NCBI RefSeq assembly: GCF_036850765.1
Contig: NC_089493.1
Location: forward strand, 264,914,534 to 264,978,533
Direction of reading: 5' to 3'
Source: Saccopteryx bilineata
Lineage: Eukaryota > Chordata > Mammalia > Chiroptera > Emballonuridae
DNA length: 64,000 bases
Shown here: piece by piece, positions 1 to 11,200 of the stretch
Position numbering within the stretch: the stretch's first letter is position 1
How the letters are laid out: each line of letters opens with the position of its first letter
Translations under genes and position numbers: made by a program
Notes under the pieces: generated by a model
The model's database searches: none
Told to the model about the DNA's origin: nothing
What the model saw: the letters and a program-made list of their open reading frames with translations, nothing else

Positions 1-489
1 GGAGGTCTGGGAAGGGTATGAATCAGGGCCAAGGTAAGATTCCTGACACCAGGAGAAAGGGAGAAACTGCAAGGCTCAGGCCAAGGCTAGAGAGGGGGTG
101 CCTCTGCTCTGCAACCCCAGGGGGGAGGGCAAGACCAGCGCCACTGGAGCCATGCCAGCCTGCTCTCCATCTTCACAGCCTCTCCAGGAACTGTCCAGCA
201 CCAGGTGCTCCTGAACGAAGATAAGCTCCTCCTAAGCCCCTAGGGCCTAGGGCCTAGGCCCTGGTGTAGTTTATTGTCCTGAGCCCCACTCTCTGCTTAT
301 TTGACATCTAATTCCTGCAGGGCCCAGCTCTGGATTTTCCTGTACTCTAGCCTGTCAGGGTGCCCCCTCCTCTCAGGGTGGGCATCTCCATTCCTGAGTC
401 AGGGCCTAGGTAACCCAACTGTGCCCTTGTAGGAAGAGCTCTCCAACACCCTACTGGGAGTAGCATCTGCTACCAAAAGGGGCAGATCT
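1..489. other. Upstream flank, no gene seen
   Basis: Unique, moderately GC-rich mammalian sequence. Short open frames here show no recognisable domain or splice context. A CCTAGG-rich mini-repeat lies near 240-260. Probably 5' flank or a 5' intron of SH2B2. Confidence 0.5.
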
Positions 490-848
490 GCCCTGGTCAA
501 TTAGCTCAGTGGTAGAGCACTCGGATGTCCCAGGTTCAATTCCTGTCAGGGCACACAGGAGAGGTGCCCATCTTCTTCTCCACCTTTCCTCCTCTCACTT
601 CTCTATATCTCTCCCCCCACCCCTATAGCCATGGCTTGATTAGAGTGAGTTGGCCCTGGGAGCTGAGGATGACTCTATGGCCTCTACCTCAGGCACTGAG
701 AAGAGCTCTGTTGCTGAGTAACAGAGCAACACCCCAAATGGGCAAAGCATCACCCCCTAGTGGGCTTGCTGGGTAGATCCCAGTCAGGGTGTGTGCAGGA
801 ATCTGTGTCTGCCTCCCCTCCTGAATAAAAAAAAAGAAAAGAAAAGAA
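490..848 (+). mobile_element. SINE, tRNA-derived type A (Rhin-1-like), old copy
   Basis: The tRNA-like head has an A box (tagctcagtggtagagcac) and B box (ggttcaattcc). It is followed by the type A body (atggct...gagttggccctggg, ccctagtgggcttgctggg) and an A-rich tail. It is diverged from the younger copies at 32,462 and 35,730. Confidence 0.85.
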
Positions 849-2471
849 AGGGGAAGATCTGAACTTGGTTACACATTCCTTCCTCATCTCTCTGTGACCC
901 TGGAACTACCATAGCTCCTGGTACATAGCGGGAGCTCAGTATAAATTCAGTGAATGATGGGCCTGTTACCTCCCTGGCCAGAATCCTCTCTTCCTGGCAA
1001 GGAAGATGTGAAAGGAAGGTTTTAAGTAGGGGCATAGCCCAATTAGATGTGGGTTCCAGAAAGATGGCTCTGGCTACACTATGGAACCAGGATATGCCAG
1101 GTGATGAGGGGACAATGGAAGCAGGGAGGAGGCCTTTGCCACCACCTGCCCAGAGTAGTGGGAGAAAAAGGGAATGCTAGACATTTAGGAAAACTAGAAG
1201 CAGAGAAACTTTATTTTTAAACAAATTCCTTATTTAATCCTCATGTTAGCACTTTGATAATAGTTTGTGCTGGTATTACTCCCTTTTTTAGCAGATGAGG
1301 AAACTGAAGCCCCAGGAGGCCAAGTCACTTACCCACAGTGACACAGCTAGGAAGCAGAGGAGCTGAGATTCAAACCTAGGAAGTCTGGCTCCAGAGCTCA
1401 GGTTTTTAACACCGTACTGTATCAAATGACCAGATGTGGAGTTAGGGAGATGCCAGGCAGCAGGGTCCCTGTGGTGGGAACATCTGTTGGATACAGCTAT
1501 GGGCCTCCATTAGACTGGAGGTTGGCAGGTCTGAGCTAGCCGGGCCTGTTAAGGTTTGGAGTGTCAGTGAAAGCAAGGAAGCTCTATAGAAGGTCTTCCA
1601 CTCCCCCACAGAGACAAAGGCTGGGGGTTGTGTGAAAGGTGTGAGGGTGCACTGGGCACAGAGCTGCTCTGCTGGCTTTTAGCAGCTGCCTCCCAACGAT
1701 GGTCTTCATGCTTCTCCGCACAGGGCGCTGGACCATGAAGCAATCTGTGTGGGAGAGCAGAATGGTCCCACTTTACAGCTATGGAGACTGATGCTCAGCA
1801 GAGCCAGAACCATCAGAGTGCCCCCTCCCACTCACCCATACAGAGGCAAAGGGCTCTTAATCTGCACCTGTCCCAGTCACTAGTCAGTGTCCTCCCACAC
1901 CCACTCTACAGCAAAGTCCCAGCAGGTTCAAGGGTGTTAGACCAGAATCATGCCTACTTCTGGGTCGAGGGGTGAGCACAGAGATTCTGTGTAGGAAGGG
2001 TCGGGGAATTCCAGCCACACACCTCACTCTCCCAGGAGGCCTTGGTTCAGAACCTGCCTAGTGGGTACACTATGGGGGAAGGGCAGTAAGGTGGGGAGTA
2101 GACTTGAGAACCAGCAGCCAAGTAGCCACTAGTGAAACAGGGAGTGTGCTACCCTGTGTACTCTGTGCCTCCATCTGCAGGGGAGAGATACAGGCAGCCA
2201 GTGGGCAGAAGGCACTCCTGACTGATGGAACAACCTGCCCAAAGGTTGTCTGTGTCCTGCAGGGACAGAGGGGCAGAATGGGGGCTGGAGAGGACTGTCC
2301 CACGGAGGCCAGGAGGACAGCTGAAAGAACAGCAGGATGGAGGATGGAAGGAGCCTTGTAAATTGCAGAGCTGGACTGGCCAGGCCAGGCCAGTGGTCCT
2401 GAGAAGCCCAGAGGAGAAAACATCAGTGGGCATAGTTAGCTCCTGCTCCCCAGATGCAGGGAAGAGCTAAG
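849..2471. other. Upstream unique region with a MIR relic
   Basis: No gene recognised. Positions about 1225-1410 match an antisense MIR core: gatgaggaaactgaagccc, then cacagctagg, then ggctccagagctca. The rest is unique sequence with short chance open frames on both strands. Confidence 0.5.
1225..1410 (-). mobile_element. MIR SINE relic
   Basis: Reads as the reverse complement of the MIR consensus: 'taatcctcatg', 'atgaggaaactgaag', 'acacagctagg' and 'tctggctccagagct' appear in the expected antisense order. Ancient mammalian repeat. Confidence 0.75.
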
Positions 2472-2514
2472 TGAGGCCATGTCTCCTCTCCTTGCATTGG
2501 GAGACATGGCCTCA
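2472..2514. repeat. Perfect inverted repeat 1 (15-bp stem)
   Basis: Arms at 2472-2486 and 2500-2514 are exact reverse complements (core GAGGCCATGTCTCC / GGAGACATGGCCTC), with a 13-nt loop. It lies 16 bp before a second perfect hairpin. Confidence 0.9.
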
Positions 2515-2530
2515 ATGTCCCCAATTGAGG

Positions 2531-2569
2531 ACTGGGGCCTCTTCTTAGGGGGCCAGAAGAGGCCCCAGT
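2531..2569. repeat. Perfect inverted repeat 2 (15-bp stem)
   Basis: Arms at 2531-2545 (ACTGGGGCCTCTTCT) and 2555-2569 (AGAAGAGGCCCCAGT) are exact reverse complements with a 9-nt loop. GT wobbles can extend the stem outward by two pairs. Confidence 0.9.
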
Positions 2570-2689
2570 TTCCCCATCATGAGTGGTTTATGGGGAGTTG
2601 GTACTCCAGCCAGAGCAGAGCATCCTTAGTTCTGACACTCACCACTCCTTTCTGCACTTGGTTTTGTGGTATCTTTCTGAGCACCAAGC

Positions 2690-3120
2690 TGTGTGAGGCG
2701 CAGGAGAAGGGGTAGGGCAGGGCTTGGTGGTGGAAGGTACTGCCCAGGTCCTACCTGGGGGCAGCCTTTCAGAGTGCTGCTATTCTGCACTGCTGGGCCT
2801 CCTTCCGGTCCTTGGGGTCAGTTGCCTCCTCTGGTGGGGAGGACGGCTCCAGCTGGGGCTCCCTGGAAACAGGGCTGCGGGGGAGAGGGGGGAGGCCTGC
2901 GGGTGTGCGCCAGGCTGTCCCGCCCCTGAGGCAACCACCCTTTATGTGGTGGATCGATTGGTCGTCTGCGCATTAGCGGGGGCGGCTAAGAGGCCTCATC
3001 AATATTTGAAGGACTGACCTGGCCTTGGGATCCGGAACTACGTGCTGCGGGGGTTGACAACTGGTCTTCTTTTTCTTTTCCAATTGTCAGCGCTATTTTT
3101 ACCACCGGAAGGCCAGCCGC
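2690..3120 (+). promoter_or_regulatory. Candidate GC-rich promoter block upstream of SH2B2
   Basis: This is the only CpG-enriched stretch upstream of the coding exons. Visible sites are GC boxes CCCGCCCC (2919-2926) and GGGGGCGG (2978-2985), an ATCGAT overlapping an inverted CCAAT box (2953-2961), ATCAATA (2998-3004), a MEF2-like CTATTTTTA (3093-3101) and an ETS-type CCGGAA (3105-3110). The spacing resembles a TATA-less promoter. Which first exon it would serve cannot be seen, so promoter status and orientation are inferred. Confidence 0.35.
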
Positions 3121-3283
3121 CCCCTCTCCCAGGCCTCTACTAGTGTCGGAGTGGAGGAGGGTCTCCTGTCTGGGCTCCTGGCAGATAGGAGAGTTCATGG
3201 CTTGGAAAGGCCACAGGCAGAGACTCTATCAGGCTTCCCCAGCCCCCCTCTCTGAAGCCCCATCCCGTCCGCTCCAGCCTGAC

Positions 3284-3331
3284 AAGCCAGAAGCCTTTCT
3301 GGCTTCTTTTTTTCCAGGAGAAGCCAGAAAG
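3284..3331. repeat. Overlapping alternative hairpins
   Basis: CTTTCTGGCTTCT (3295-3307) pairs perfectly with AGAAGCCAGAAAG (3319-3331). The same middle segment can instead pair with AAGCCAGAA (3284-3292). The two stems are mutually exclusive. Confidence 0.75.
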
Positions 3332-5859
3332 CTTAGCTGAACCTCAGAAAAACTCTCTGGTGATGATGCTGGGAAGGTGGTCAGCCCACCCAAGACCCCT
3401 GGGGAATAGCACCTGATGCCCAGACCCCAAGAGCTCCCTTTTGTCTCCAGCCTGAACCCTCAGAGAAACCTGTGAAAGTGAGATATGGCCCCCTGCCTGC
3501 CCCTGGTCTCAGTGGAGGGACAGGAGGGCCCCAGTCTGAAGTGTTCAAGGGCTGTCACAGTCAGGGGCCCTTAGAGGCCACTGCTCCAGCATCCCATTTT
3601 ATTGTTGGGGAGCCAGGGCCTGGGGGGACCCAGTTCTGGCCGAGGCAGAGCCCAGAGCTCCCCTTGCCCCATCCTGCACTGTCCTGCCCTAACTCACAGG
3701 CCTCCTCTGGCTCCCTGAGTCTGTAGGAAGAGGTGATCGCCCAGAAAGCAGGGGAGTCAGGCCTTGAGCCCAGGTCAGGCAAGGTCCCTGCACTTGGTCT
3801 CACCTCTGTTCTGGCCCACAGCACACCCTTGCCCCTGCTGGGTCTGAGCGCTCTTCCATATGGATTGTGTAACCTCCCCTTTGCAGATAGGCATGTCTGG
3901 GATGTGGCCCAGGTTGGACCCAGGGGACACTGAGGGCTGCTGTGCTGGGCATCAGGCCTAGAGATTGCTGGCCAGTTGGCAAGGGTGGTGAGGAAGGACC
4001 AACCTCCCAGTGCCTCCCAGGCCAGTCCCTGACTAGGACATGGCCATAGCCACCATATCCTTGGCAGGTTCCTCTATGAGTGCCACCCCTACCTCCATTG
4101 AGGGCAAGCTGGGCCTCCCCTGTGAGAGCCTCTGCCTGGGGCCTTGCTTTTCTATTCTCCCCTACCCCTTGCCAGAAATATTGTCAGTCAGCCGGAAGAG
4201 CAGGGAGGAACAGGGATTAATGCCAGAGGATGAGGAACTGAGATTGACTTCTTCCCTGTCCCTACCTTCCCCATGTGGGAACGAAACTATGTCAAACAGG
4301 GACATCCACGCTTGATGCTGGTTCCAGTGCAAGCACTTCCCAGGTCGCTAGGTCACCCAGTCTGACCTGCCTGGTGTTCTCAGTGGAATGAGAGAAAAGT
4401 GGCCACTTTGGGAAACTCTGCCCTGTTGGGTAAATGGGTGGGCTTGGAGCTTGGAGACAGGCTCTCATAGACTTACCTTCAGGGCAGGGTGAGGCCGCGG
4501 CTCTCTACCCTCTCTGGCAGCCTTGGTGGTGGTGGCAGGTGCATTTCTGCCACCATCTCCATTCCTGGCATGACTCAGGCCTGCCTTCTGTCCCCAGAGA
4601 GTGCCTGTGCCAGACTAGGGGCAGAGACGTGGAAACATACCCTGAAATTGCCACTTGCTAGAGGGATGCATAGGGTGAGACTGTGGGAGTTCAGAGAAGA
4701 CCCTCATGCCACCTGGCAGGGAAGGCGGAGGAAGGTCGGGGAAGGCTTCCTGGAGGAAGTAGACCTGTATTAATTATTGAAGGTTGAGTAGGATTTAGCC
4801 AAATGAAGAAAGGAGGAGGAGGAGGGTATTAAATAGGCCCACCATGAGCCAAGCTCATGGATGCCTCAGCCCCCATTGTCCCCAACCCCCCCTCCCCCAT
4901 GTCCTGATAAGTCAGCCCCCAAGATAATACTCAGGCCTGCAGGGAGGGTACTCCTCATCTCCTTCGAGGCATAAAGCCCAAGGAGGCCCCACCTCCTCCA
5001 GGAAATCTTACTAGTTCCCTGTTGCCTTCTCCTCCGATACCAGGGCAGGAATCTGAGGAAACCTGCTGGTTTGGAAAACCGTCCCCTGCTAAGTGGCCTC
5101 AAGTGGCCTGTTTCTTCCCTGGGGCTGTCCTGTGGTTATTGACTGTAGATTAATGACTAAGGTTGCCCCAAGGTGAGAGGGAATTCCCACAGTGCTCTAT
5201 GACCCAGAGGCCCTGCACATGATCTCACAGAAGTGGGGCAGCTATTTTTACCTGGCTTTAATTACAGAGTTTGGATCTCAGAGGAAAGTTGAGATGGTAC
5301 TCCCAAGAGCTGCAAGGGTCATGCCAGGAAATATGGGATCCTGAGAGGGCTGCTGAGGACGTGACCCTCTGCCTCAGTTCACCTAACAATGGGCTGGCTA
5401 CCTCAGGCTTCCCAAGACAGGGCAGGACCTCATCACCCCTCTTATTCTCAATTGGTAAACTCACCCTAGCCTTAGGAGAGGGTTGCATAAAAACCGTGGG
5501 CTGTGCCTATGCCCCCTCGGGTGTGGCCACACTGGGGGACAAGGAGGCAAAGCCCCAAAATACCAGGTAGTTTGGCAATCCAGAGTGATGAGGGACAGGG
5601 TAGGCCTAGGAATAAGGAGTGGGAAGCTGAGGTGAGAAGACAGCTGGGATTCCTGGACTGGAGCCTCTTCAAGAGGTCAGATGTGGATGGACACTCCGAA
5701 GGGGAGGGGGAATAACCAGTTCATCGTGCAGGCCACTGTGATGGAAAGAATTCTGAGGAGACCGTGCCTTCAATGCCAGTATGAAATAATAGTCATACTT
5801 GATCCACACTAAGAGATGACCCCCAAGTCCTAAAGTCAGTGTAAGAATCCCAGACCTGC
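3332..5859. other. 5' flank/intron of SH2B2, no coding exon seen
   Basis: Unique sequence with no recognisable exon. A segment near 4700-4830 (gaaggcttcctggaggaag, then gaaggttgagtagga) resembles an L2/L3-type ancient repeat. A second MEF2-like CTATTTTTA occurs at 5242-5250. Confidence 0.4.
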
Positions 5860-6041
5860 CTGACCTGTGGTGGCACAGTGGATAAAGCGTCAACCTGGAA
5901 TGCTGAGGTTGCCGGTTTGAAACCCTGGGCTTGCCCAGTCAAGGCACATATGGGAGTTGATGCTTCCTGCTCCTCCCCCTCCTCTCTCTCCCCCCTTCTC
6001 TAAAATGAATAAATAAAATCTTTAAAAAAAAAAAAAAAAAA
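5860..6041 (+). mobile_element. SINE, tRNA-derived type C (short)
   Basis: Type C head (gacctgtggtggcacagtgg, ataaagcgtcaacctgg), body (gatgcttcctgctcctccc), taaaatgaataaataaaat and poly(A). Target duplication agaatcccag[a/g]cctg lies on both sides (5844-5857 and about 6042-6055). Confidence 0.9.
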
Positions 6042-6119
6042 GAATCCCAGGCCTGTCACTAACAAGCTCTATGTCCCCAGGCCCCAGATAAGAGCTTATG
6101 TGGTGACAGCTGTGACATG

Positions 6120-7070
6120 CCCAATATGCCAAACACATTCACTTGTTCATTTATTTAGTCATTCATTCACTGTGTACAGAGTGCCTGCCATGTGCCAAGC
6201 ACTGGAGACACAAAGCCACTTATAAGGCTACTAAGATACCTGCCTTATGGAGCTGGCAAGCTCAAGGAAAGTGTATGGTGGAGGGAGGGAGGGGAAAACA
6301 GCCGAGGAAGTGAATACACGGTAGTCAGAGGGGCGTAAACACTGGAGAAAGGTAAACAGGAAAAGGGCAGGAGATGCTGATGCCGGCGCTGGGTGCAGTG
6401 GGGGCATTTCTTATTCTCAGAGTCTTGATCAGGGAAGGTTATCAGACAAGACAGTATTGGAGCAGAAACCTGAAGGAGGTGAGAACGTGGAGGAAAGAAC
6501 ATTCCAGGGAAATGAAAAGGTCCCGAGGTGGGAATATGACTGGTTTGCAAAGACAAGCAGGCAGGTGCAGCCAGAGCAGAATGGGCGGGAAGAGCAGTGG
6601 AGGTAAGCTCAGAGGTAAATGGCGGCATATCGCGTGCAGGGGTCCCCAAACTTTTTACACAGAGGGCCAGTTCACTGTCCCTCAGACCATTGGAGGGCCA
6701 CCACATACAGTGCTCCTCTCACTGACCACCAATGAAAGAGGTGCCCCTTCCGGAAGTGCGGCGGGGTCTGGATAAATGGCCTCAGGGGGCCACATGTGAC
6801 CCATGGGCCATAGTTTGGGGACGCCTGGAAGGCCTTCAGGGCCAGGGGCAGGACTTCGGCTTTTACTCTAAGTGGAAGAGGAGCTATTGCAGGGTTTTGA
6901 GTAGGGGGAGAGACCTACCAGTTTTATATTTTAGAAATGATGACTAGGTTCCTGAGCGGGGACAGACTAGAGTGAGGTCAGTTTCAGGGGATCCAGTGAA
7001 GAGGCGGCTAAAGTACTTCCTACAAGAGAAGAGGTCATGTGGGTTCCTGGACAGCAACCAGGGTGCAATA
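6120..7070 (+). mobile_element. L2-type LINE relic split by a hAT MITE
   Basis: Starts with the familiar L2 3'-region phrases 'ttcatttatttagtcattc' and 'tgccatgtgccaagcactgg'. It continues past the MITE with 'ggacttcggcttttactcta' and 'gggttttgagtaggggga'. Ancient and diverged; boundaries approximate. Confidence 0.55.
6637..6827 (-). mobile_element. Short non-autonomous hAT MITE
   Basis: Termini caggggtccccaaact and agtttggggacgcctg form inverted repeats. It is an internally deleted antisense relative of the 462-bp element at 10,413, and shares its internal junction with the copy at 28,781. No clear 8-bp target duplication. Confidence 0.8.
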
Positions 7071-7532
7071 AGTGGCGGAGGAGGGGTTGGATTCCCGGCA
7101 TATTTCAAAAGTACAGCCCAGTGGATTGCACATGACTTCTTGTCCAGGGGTATTTGGGGACCCTCAGAAGAGATTACTTGGGGAAATGAGGTCACTGGAG
7201 GCTCATGAGGGCCCCACATCAAGGCACGTTGTCTTCTGAGCCTCCTTTGGCTGCCCAGAAATGACCTTGGGATTCCCTGACGGAAACCACTATTTGAAGA
7301 GACAGTGAATGGGGGCTCCCCTCCCGCAGACTCCACCCCCTACCTCTTTGGTGGTCCTCTTCACATATTGGTGCTGCTCAGAAAGGCTGCATGTTGTAGA
7401 ACCCCGCACCCCACCCCCCAAACACACAGACAGACAGCCCCAAGGAGCTCTGGGAGAGCAGGGCCAGAGAGAGGACAGATGGGCGCTCTGGTCAGCAGTC
7501 ACAAAGTCACCGTGAGCTCTTCTCACCCGCAG
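7071..7532. other. Sequence immediately upstream of the first coding exon
   Basis: No coding exon seen. A pyrimidine-rich tract (tcttctcacccgcag) ends at 7532 and is a plausible 3' splice site for the exon carrying the SH2B2 start codon. CTGCAG just after offers an alternative acceptor. Confidence 0.5.
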
Positions 7533-7547
7533 CTGCAGAGGGCTGCG

Positions 7548-7565
7548 ATGGGACGGAAGCCATGA
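7548..7565 (+). promoter_or_regulatory. Five-codon upstream ORF overlapping the SH2B2 start
   Basis: ATG at 7548 opens a +1-shifted frame, MGRKP, ending in TGA at 7563-7565. The stop overlaps the SH2B2 start as ATGA (start ATG at 7562), a termination-reinitiation geometry. It lies downstream of the probable acceptor at 7532, so it should be in the mature mRNA. Confidence 0.55.
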
Positions 7566-8275
7566 ATGGTGCCGCCTCTGGCCCCGCCACCGCTGCCGCC
7601 TCGGTCCCGGTCCCGGTTCCGGTCCCGGACTGGCGGCAGTTCTGCGAGCTGCATGCGCAGGCGGCCGCCGTGGACTTCGCACACAAGTTCTGCCGCTTCC
7701 TGCGGGACAACCCAGCCTACAACACACCAGACGCCGGGGCCTCCTTCTCCCGCCACTTTGCTTCCAATTTCCTGGACGTCTTCAGCGAGGAGGTGCGCCG
7801 CGTGCTGGTGGCAGGGGTGGCCGATCACCCTGACCCCATGGAGCCTGAGCCAGCAGCGCTCAAAGTGGCGTCGTGTGGCCACTCACGGAGCTCTGAGGAT
7901 GTGTCGGTGCATGCGGCGGCCAAGGCCCGTGTACGCAAAGGCTTCTCGCTGCGCAACATGAGCCTGTGCGTGGTGGACGGCATGCGTGACATGTGGCACC
8001 GGCGTGCCTCTCCTGAGCCAGATGCCACCCCTCGGGTTACCGAGTCCCCGGCCGAGCCTCGCGACAAGTGGACACGACGCTTGCGGCTGTCGCGGGCGCT
8101 GGCGGCCAAGGTGGAACTGGTGGACATCCAGCGTGAAGGCGCACTGCGCTTCATGGTGGCGGACGATGCAGCCTCAGGCCCCGGCGGCACCGCCCAGTGG
8201 CAGAAGTGCCGCCTGCTCCTGCGTAGGGCCGTGGCAGGCGAGCGCTTCCGCCTCGAGTTCTTCGTGCCGCCCAAG
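7562..8275 (+). CDS. SH2B2: SH2B2 coding exon 1 (residues 1-238)
   Basis: Begins ATG AAT GGT (MNGAASGP) and ends CCC AAG before donor GTGAG, phase 0. It encodes a Pro-Val run (VPVPVPVP, from a tandem 6-bp repeat), the Phe-zipper dimerisation region about residues 23-83, the conserved linker [20 protein letters not shown], and the first strands of the PH domain ([19 protein letters not shown] ... [10 protein letters not shown]). Very GC-rich, so long overlapping frames on both strands are shadows. The start is chosen because it gives the family N-terminus; the earlier ATG at 7548 is out of frame and stops after five codons. Confidence 0.95.
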
Positions 8276-11200
8276 GTGAGCGCCAACCCCCACCTGACGG
8301 ATGGTGTAGTACCCTGAGCACAGCCAAGGGTGCCAATGCCGGTTTGTCAGGATAGAGTACTGAGTGTCAGAATCATGGGATGTGGGCCCTCTCTGCCTCT
8401 CTGGCAAGTCACCCCTCAAGCACTCTGCGCCTGTGATGTGTCAGAAGGGGTGGCTCTCTAGCTACAGGAGAGGTTCTGGGGTACTGTTCTTCGTGGCGTT
8501 GGGAAGCCTGTCTCCCTCCCTACTCTCTTCCTTCCCTGGAACCCCTGGGTGGCTGGAGCCACTCAGAGTAGAGGCCTGCGGGAGTGAGGGCAGAGAGCAC
8601 CAGTGCACACTCGGACAGGGCTCCCGGGGAGGTCTGCATCTGTTCTGGTAGAAATCCGTGTATCCCCAGTTTGACTGCAGGCTACAGCTTAGCCCAGGGG
8701 TCTCAAACTCAACTCAGCATGTGGGCCGCAGAGCAAGATCACAGACGGCGGGCCGCACTAGGTCTACAAAAGGCAACTGTTACGCAGCACTTTTCTCACT
8801 CAGTTGAAAACAAAAAAAAATCAGTACAACAAGCACAATCGTACATGCAGTTTACTCAGTGTCACAAAACGACCAGAAACTGTAGTTCGCATCACAACTG
8901 CTGTTAACTAAGCTAATATCTGGCTAGGATGCTAGAGAAATGAAAAATACAAGTAGGCCCCTAGGCTTACTTAATTTTATCCAAAATATTTTGAACTTCG
9001 TGGATTAGTCTGCGGGCCGCACAAAATTGTTCGGTGGGCCGCATGCGGCCCATGGGCCACGAGTTTGAGACCCCTGGCTTAGCCCCTGCCCAGGTGGTCC
9101 CTTTTTGGCCTAGGTTTCAAAAGCTAAGCTCTAGCTGGCATTGCTGCTCACTTGAGTGCACTGTCCCTTACCGGGTCTTGGGGGCTTGCCAAAAAAGCCT
9201 TGGGAACAGCTTTGGGTCTCCAGAGTGGCAAACCTGCCTTGTCTGGAAAGTGGGAATAACTAACAATAGTGCCCGTTTTCTGAGAGCCCACTGTGTGCCC
9301 AGCCTGGTGGACAGTCTCATAGTCTCCTTCTCCTGGTTTTCCCGCAAGGTAGATGTCATGGTCTCAAGGTCACAGGAAAGAAAACGAATGCGGGGTGGGA
9401 GTTGGGAGAGGGATGAGGCCTGCCCAAAGTCACAAAATCACACCACTTGTGGGTGGCAGAGCTGGGTTAATTATACCCACCACCCCGGGGGTCCCAGGAG
9501 TAAAAGGAGTATGGAGGTGGGAGCTCCTTGTGCACTGGGAGGTTCAGAAAGGTGGGAGGTGTGCTAGTGCAGCAGATGGTGGCAGCCCCAAGAACCACTC
9601 AGGATTACCACCTACCTCTAGGCCCACTCTATCCTCAGTGCCTTTAGTCAACCTGAGTCTCCCACCTCTGTCCCCATCTCTCAGTCTGTCAGAACTCTGG
9701 GTTCCATTAGAAGGGCAGGGTATGGACTCCCTGGGGCTGGGCGCCCATGAACTGCATGAGAAGTGACTGCCCAGGAATATATTACATCCACTGTATGAAG
9801 AGCTTTCTCCCCAGGTCCTGGGACCTCCCCCACCCCAGACTTCCCAAGGGCTGTTTGCTTGCTCAGGCCCCCACTCTTAGTTCCCAAAGAGAAATCATAG
9901 ACCCGGAAGCCCAACTGCGCCCCTTGTCAGACAAGGAGACCGAGGCCCGGTAAGAGGTGGGAAATGAGGTGGGGCTTGCCCAGGGTCACCCAAAGGGCAG
10001 AGGCAGAGGCCCAGGCCTTCCAGGCCTCCAGACTCTGAGTGGCAGTCACAGCTGCCTGGCTGTAAATAGCAGTGGCTGCTGCCCTCGGGGGAAGGGATGC
10101 AGCAGCTGGTGCCTTAGTTATCCCTCTGAGCCCACATTCACCACTGGCAAAGGGCAGGGTTCCTGAGGGGTCACTTCCCCAACGTCTGAGGAAGGTTTCC
10201 TCTCCCCCCAAAATCTGGCCCCCAACCCTTCTATTTTTATGCAAATGGGAAATCAGGAGTGAGCTGATGGGAGGATGGATCATATCATGCATGGTAAGAG
10301 CTCAAATCGTTTTTCAGATGTATGCCCCAGGGAGACCCTGCTGATATGCCCACTGCCTTCTAGTCCTGAGGGCCTAGCTGCACCCTGGGAGCAGAAAGCT
10401 CAGGGTGTACAGCAGGGGTCCCCAAACTAAGGCCAGCGGGGCCGCATGCGGGCCCCCTGAGGCCATTTATCCGGCCCCGCTGCACTTCCGGAAGGGGCAC
10501 CTCTTTTGTTGGTGGTCAGTGACGCAGAGCAAGGCGTCACGCTCACGTACAGTACTACTTCCAGTGATGCGGGACGCACGCATCGTATCACTTGTTACGG
10601 CTAGCAGTGACAAATATGGAACCGGACATTGACCATCTCATTAGCCAAAAGCAGGCCCATAGTTCCCATTGAAATACTGGTCAGTTTGTTGATTTAAATT
10701 TACTTGTTCTTTATTTTAAATATTGTATTTGTTCCCGTTTTGTTTTCTTTACTTTAAAATAAGATATGTGCAGTGTGCATAAGGATTTGTTCATAGTTTT
10801 TTTTATAGTCCGGCCCTCCAACGGTCTGAGAGACAGTGAACTGGCCCCCTGTGTAAAAAGTTTGTGGACCCCTGGTGTACAGGCTCAGAGCCTATTTCCT
10901 GGGATCCTCTGACTTTCCTCTCACATGGCTCCATGGTCAGGTCTCTGGCCTTATTTTCCCTCAGCGCCCTGTGCCAAGCTGGCCCCCTGCCACTGTAGGA
11001 GCCACCAGGAGACCAGTATACCTCAGTGGGGTGAGCACTAGGTGCTCCAGGGGCCCCAGGGAGGTGAAGCTCAGGCTGTGTAGGTGCTCACCAAGCAGCT
11101 GGGCCCCAGGACAGGTATTTCTGGAGGCACAAGATCAGTGAGCAAAGTTCCAGAATCATAAAACATCTGTCCAGAGAAGTGGGAACAGCGGGCTGTGGCC

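Noticed and set aside
6245..6706. 153-codon minus frame
   Set aside because: Spans an L2 relic and a hAT MITE; not a gene.
7825..8286. Antisense 153-codon frame over SH2B2 exon 1 and other frames there
   Set aside because: Shadow frames caused by high GC content; the + frame has clear family homology.
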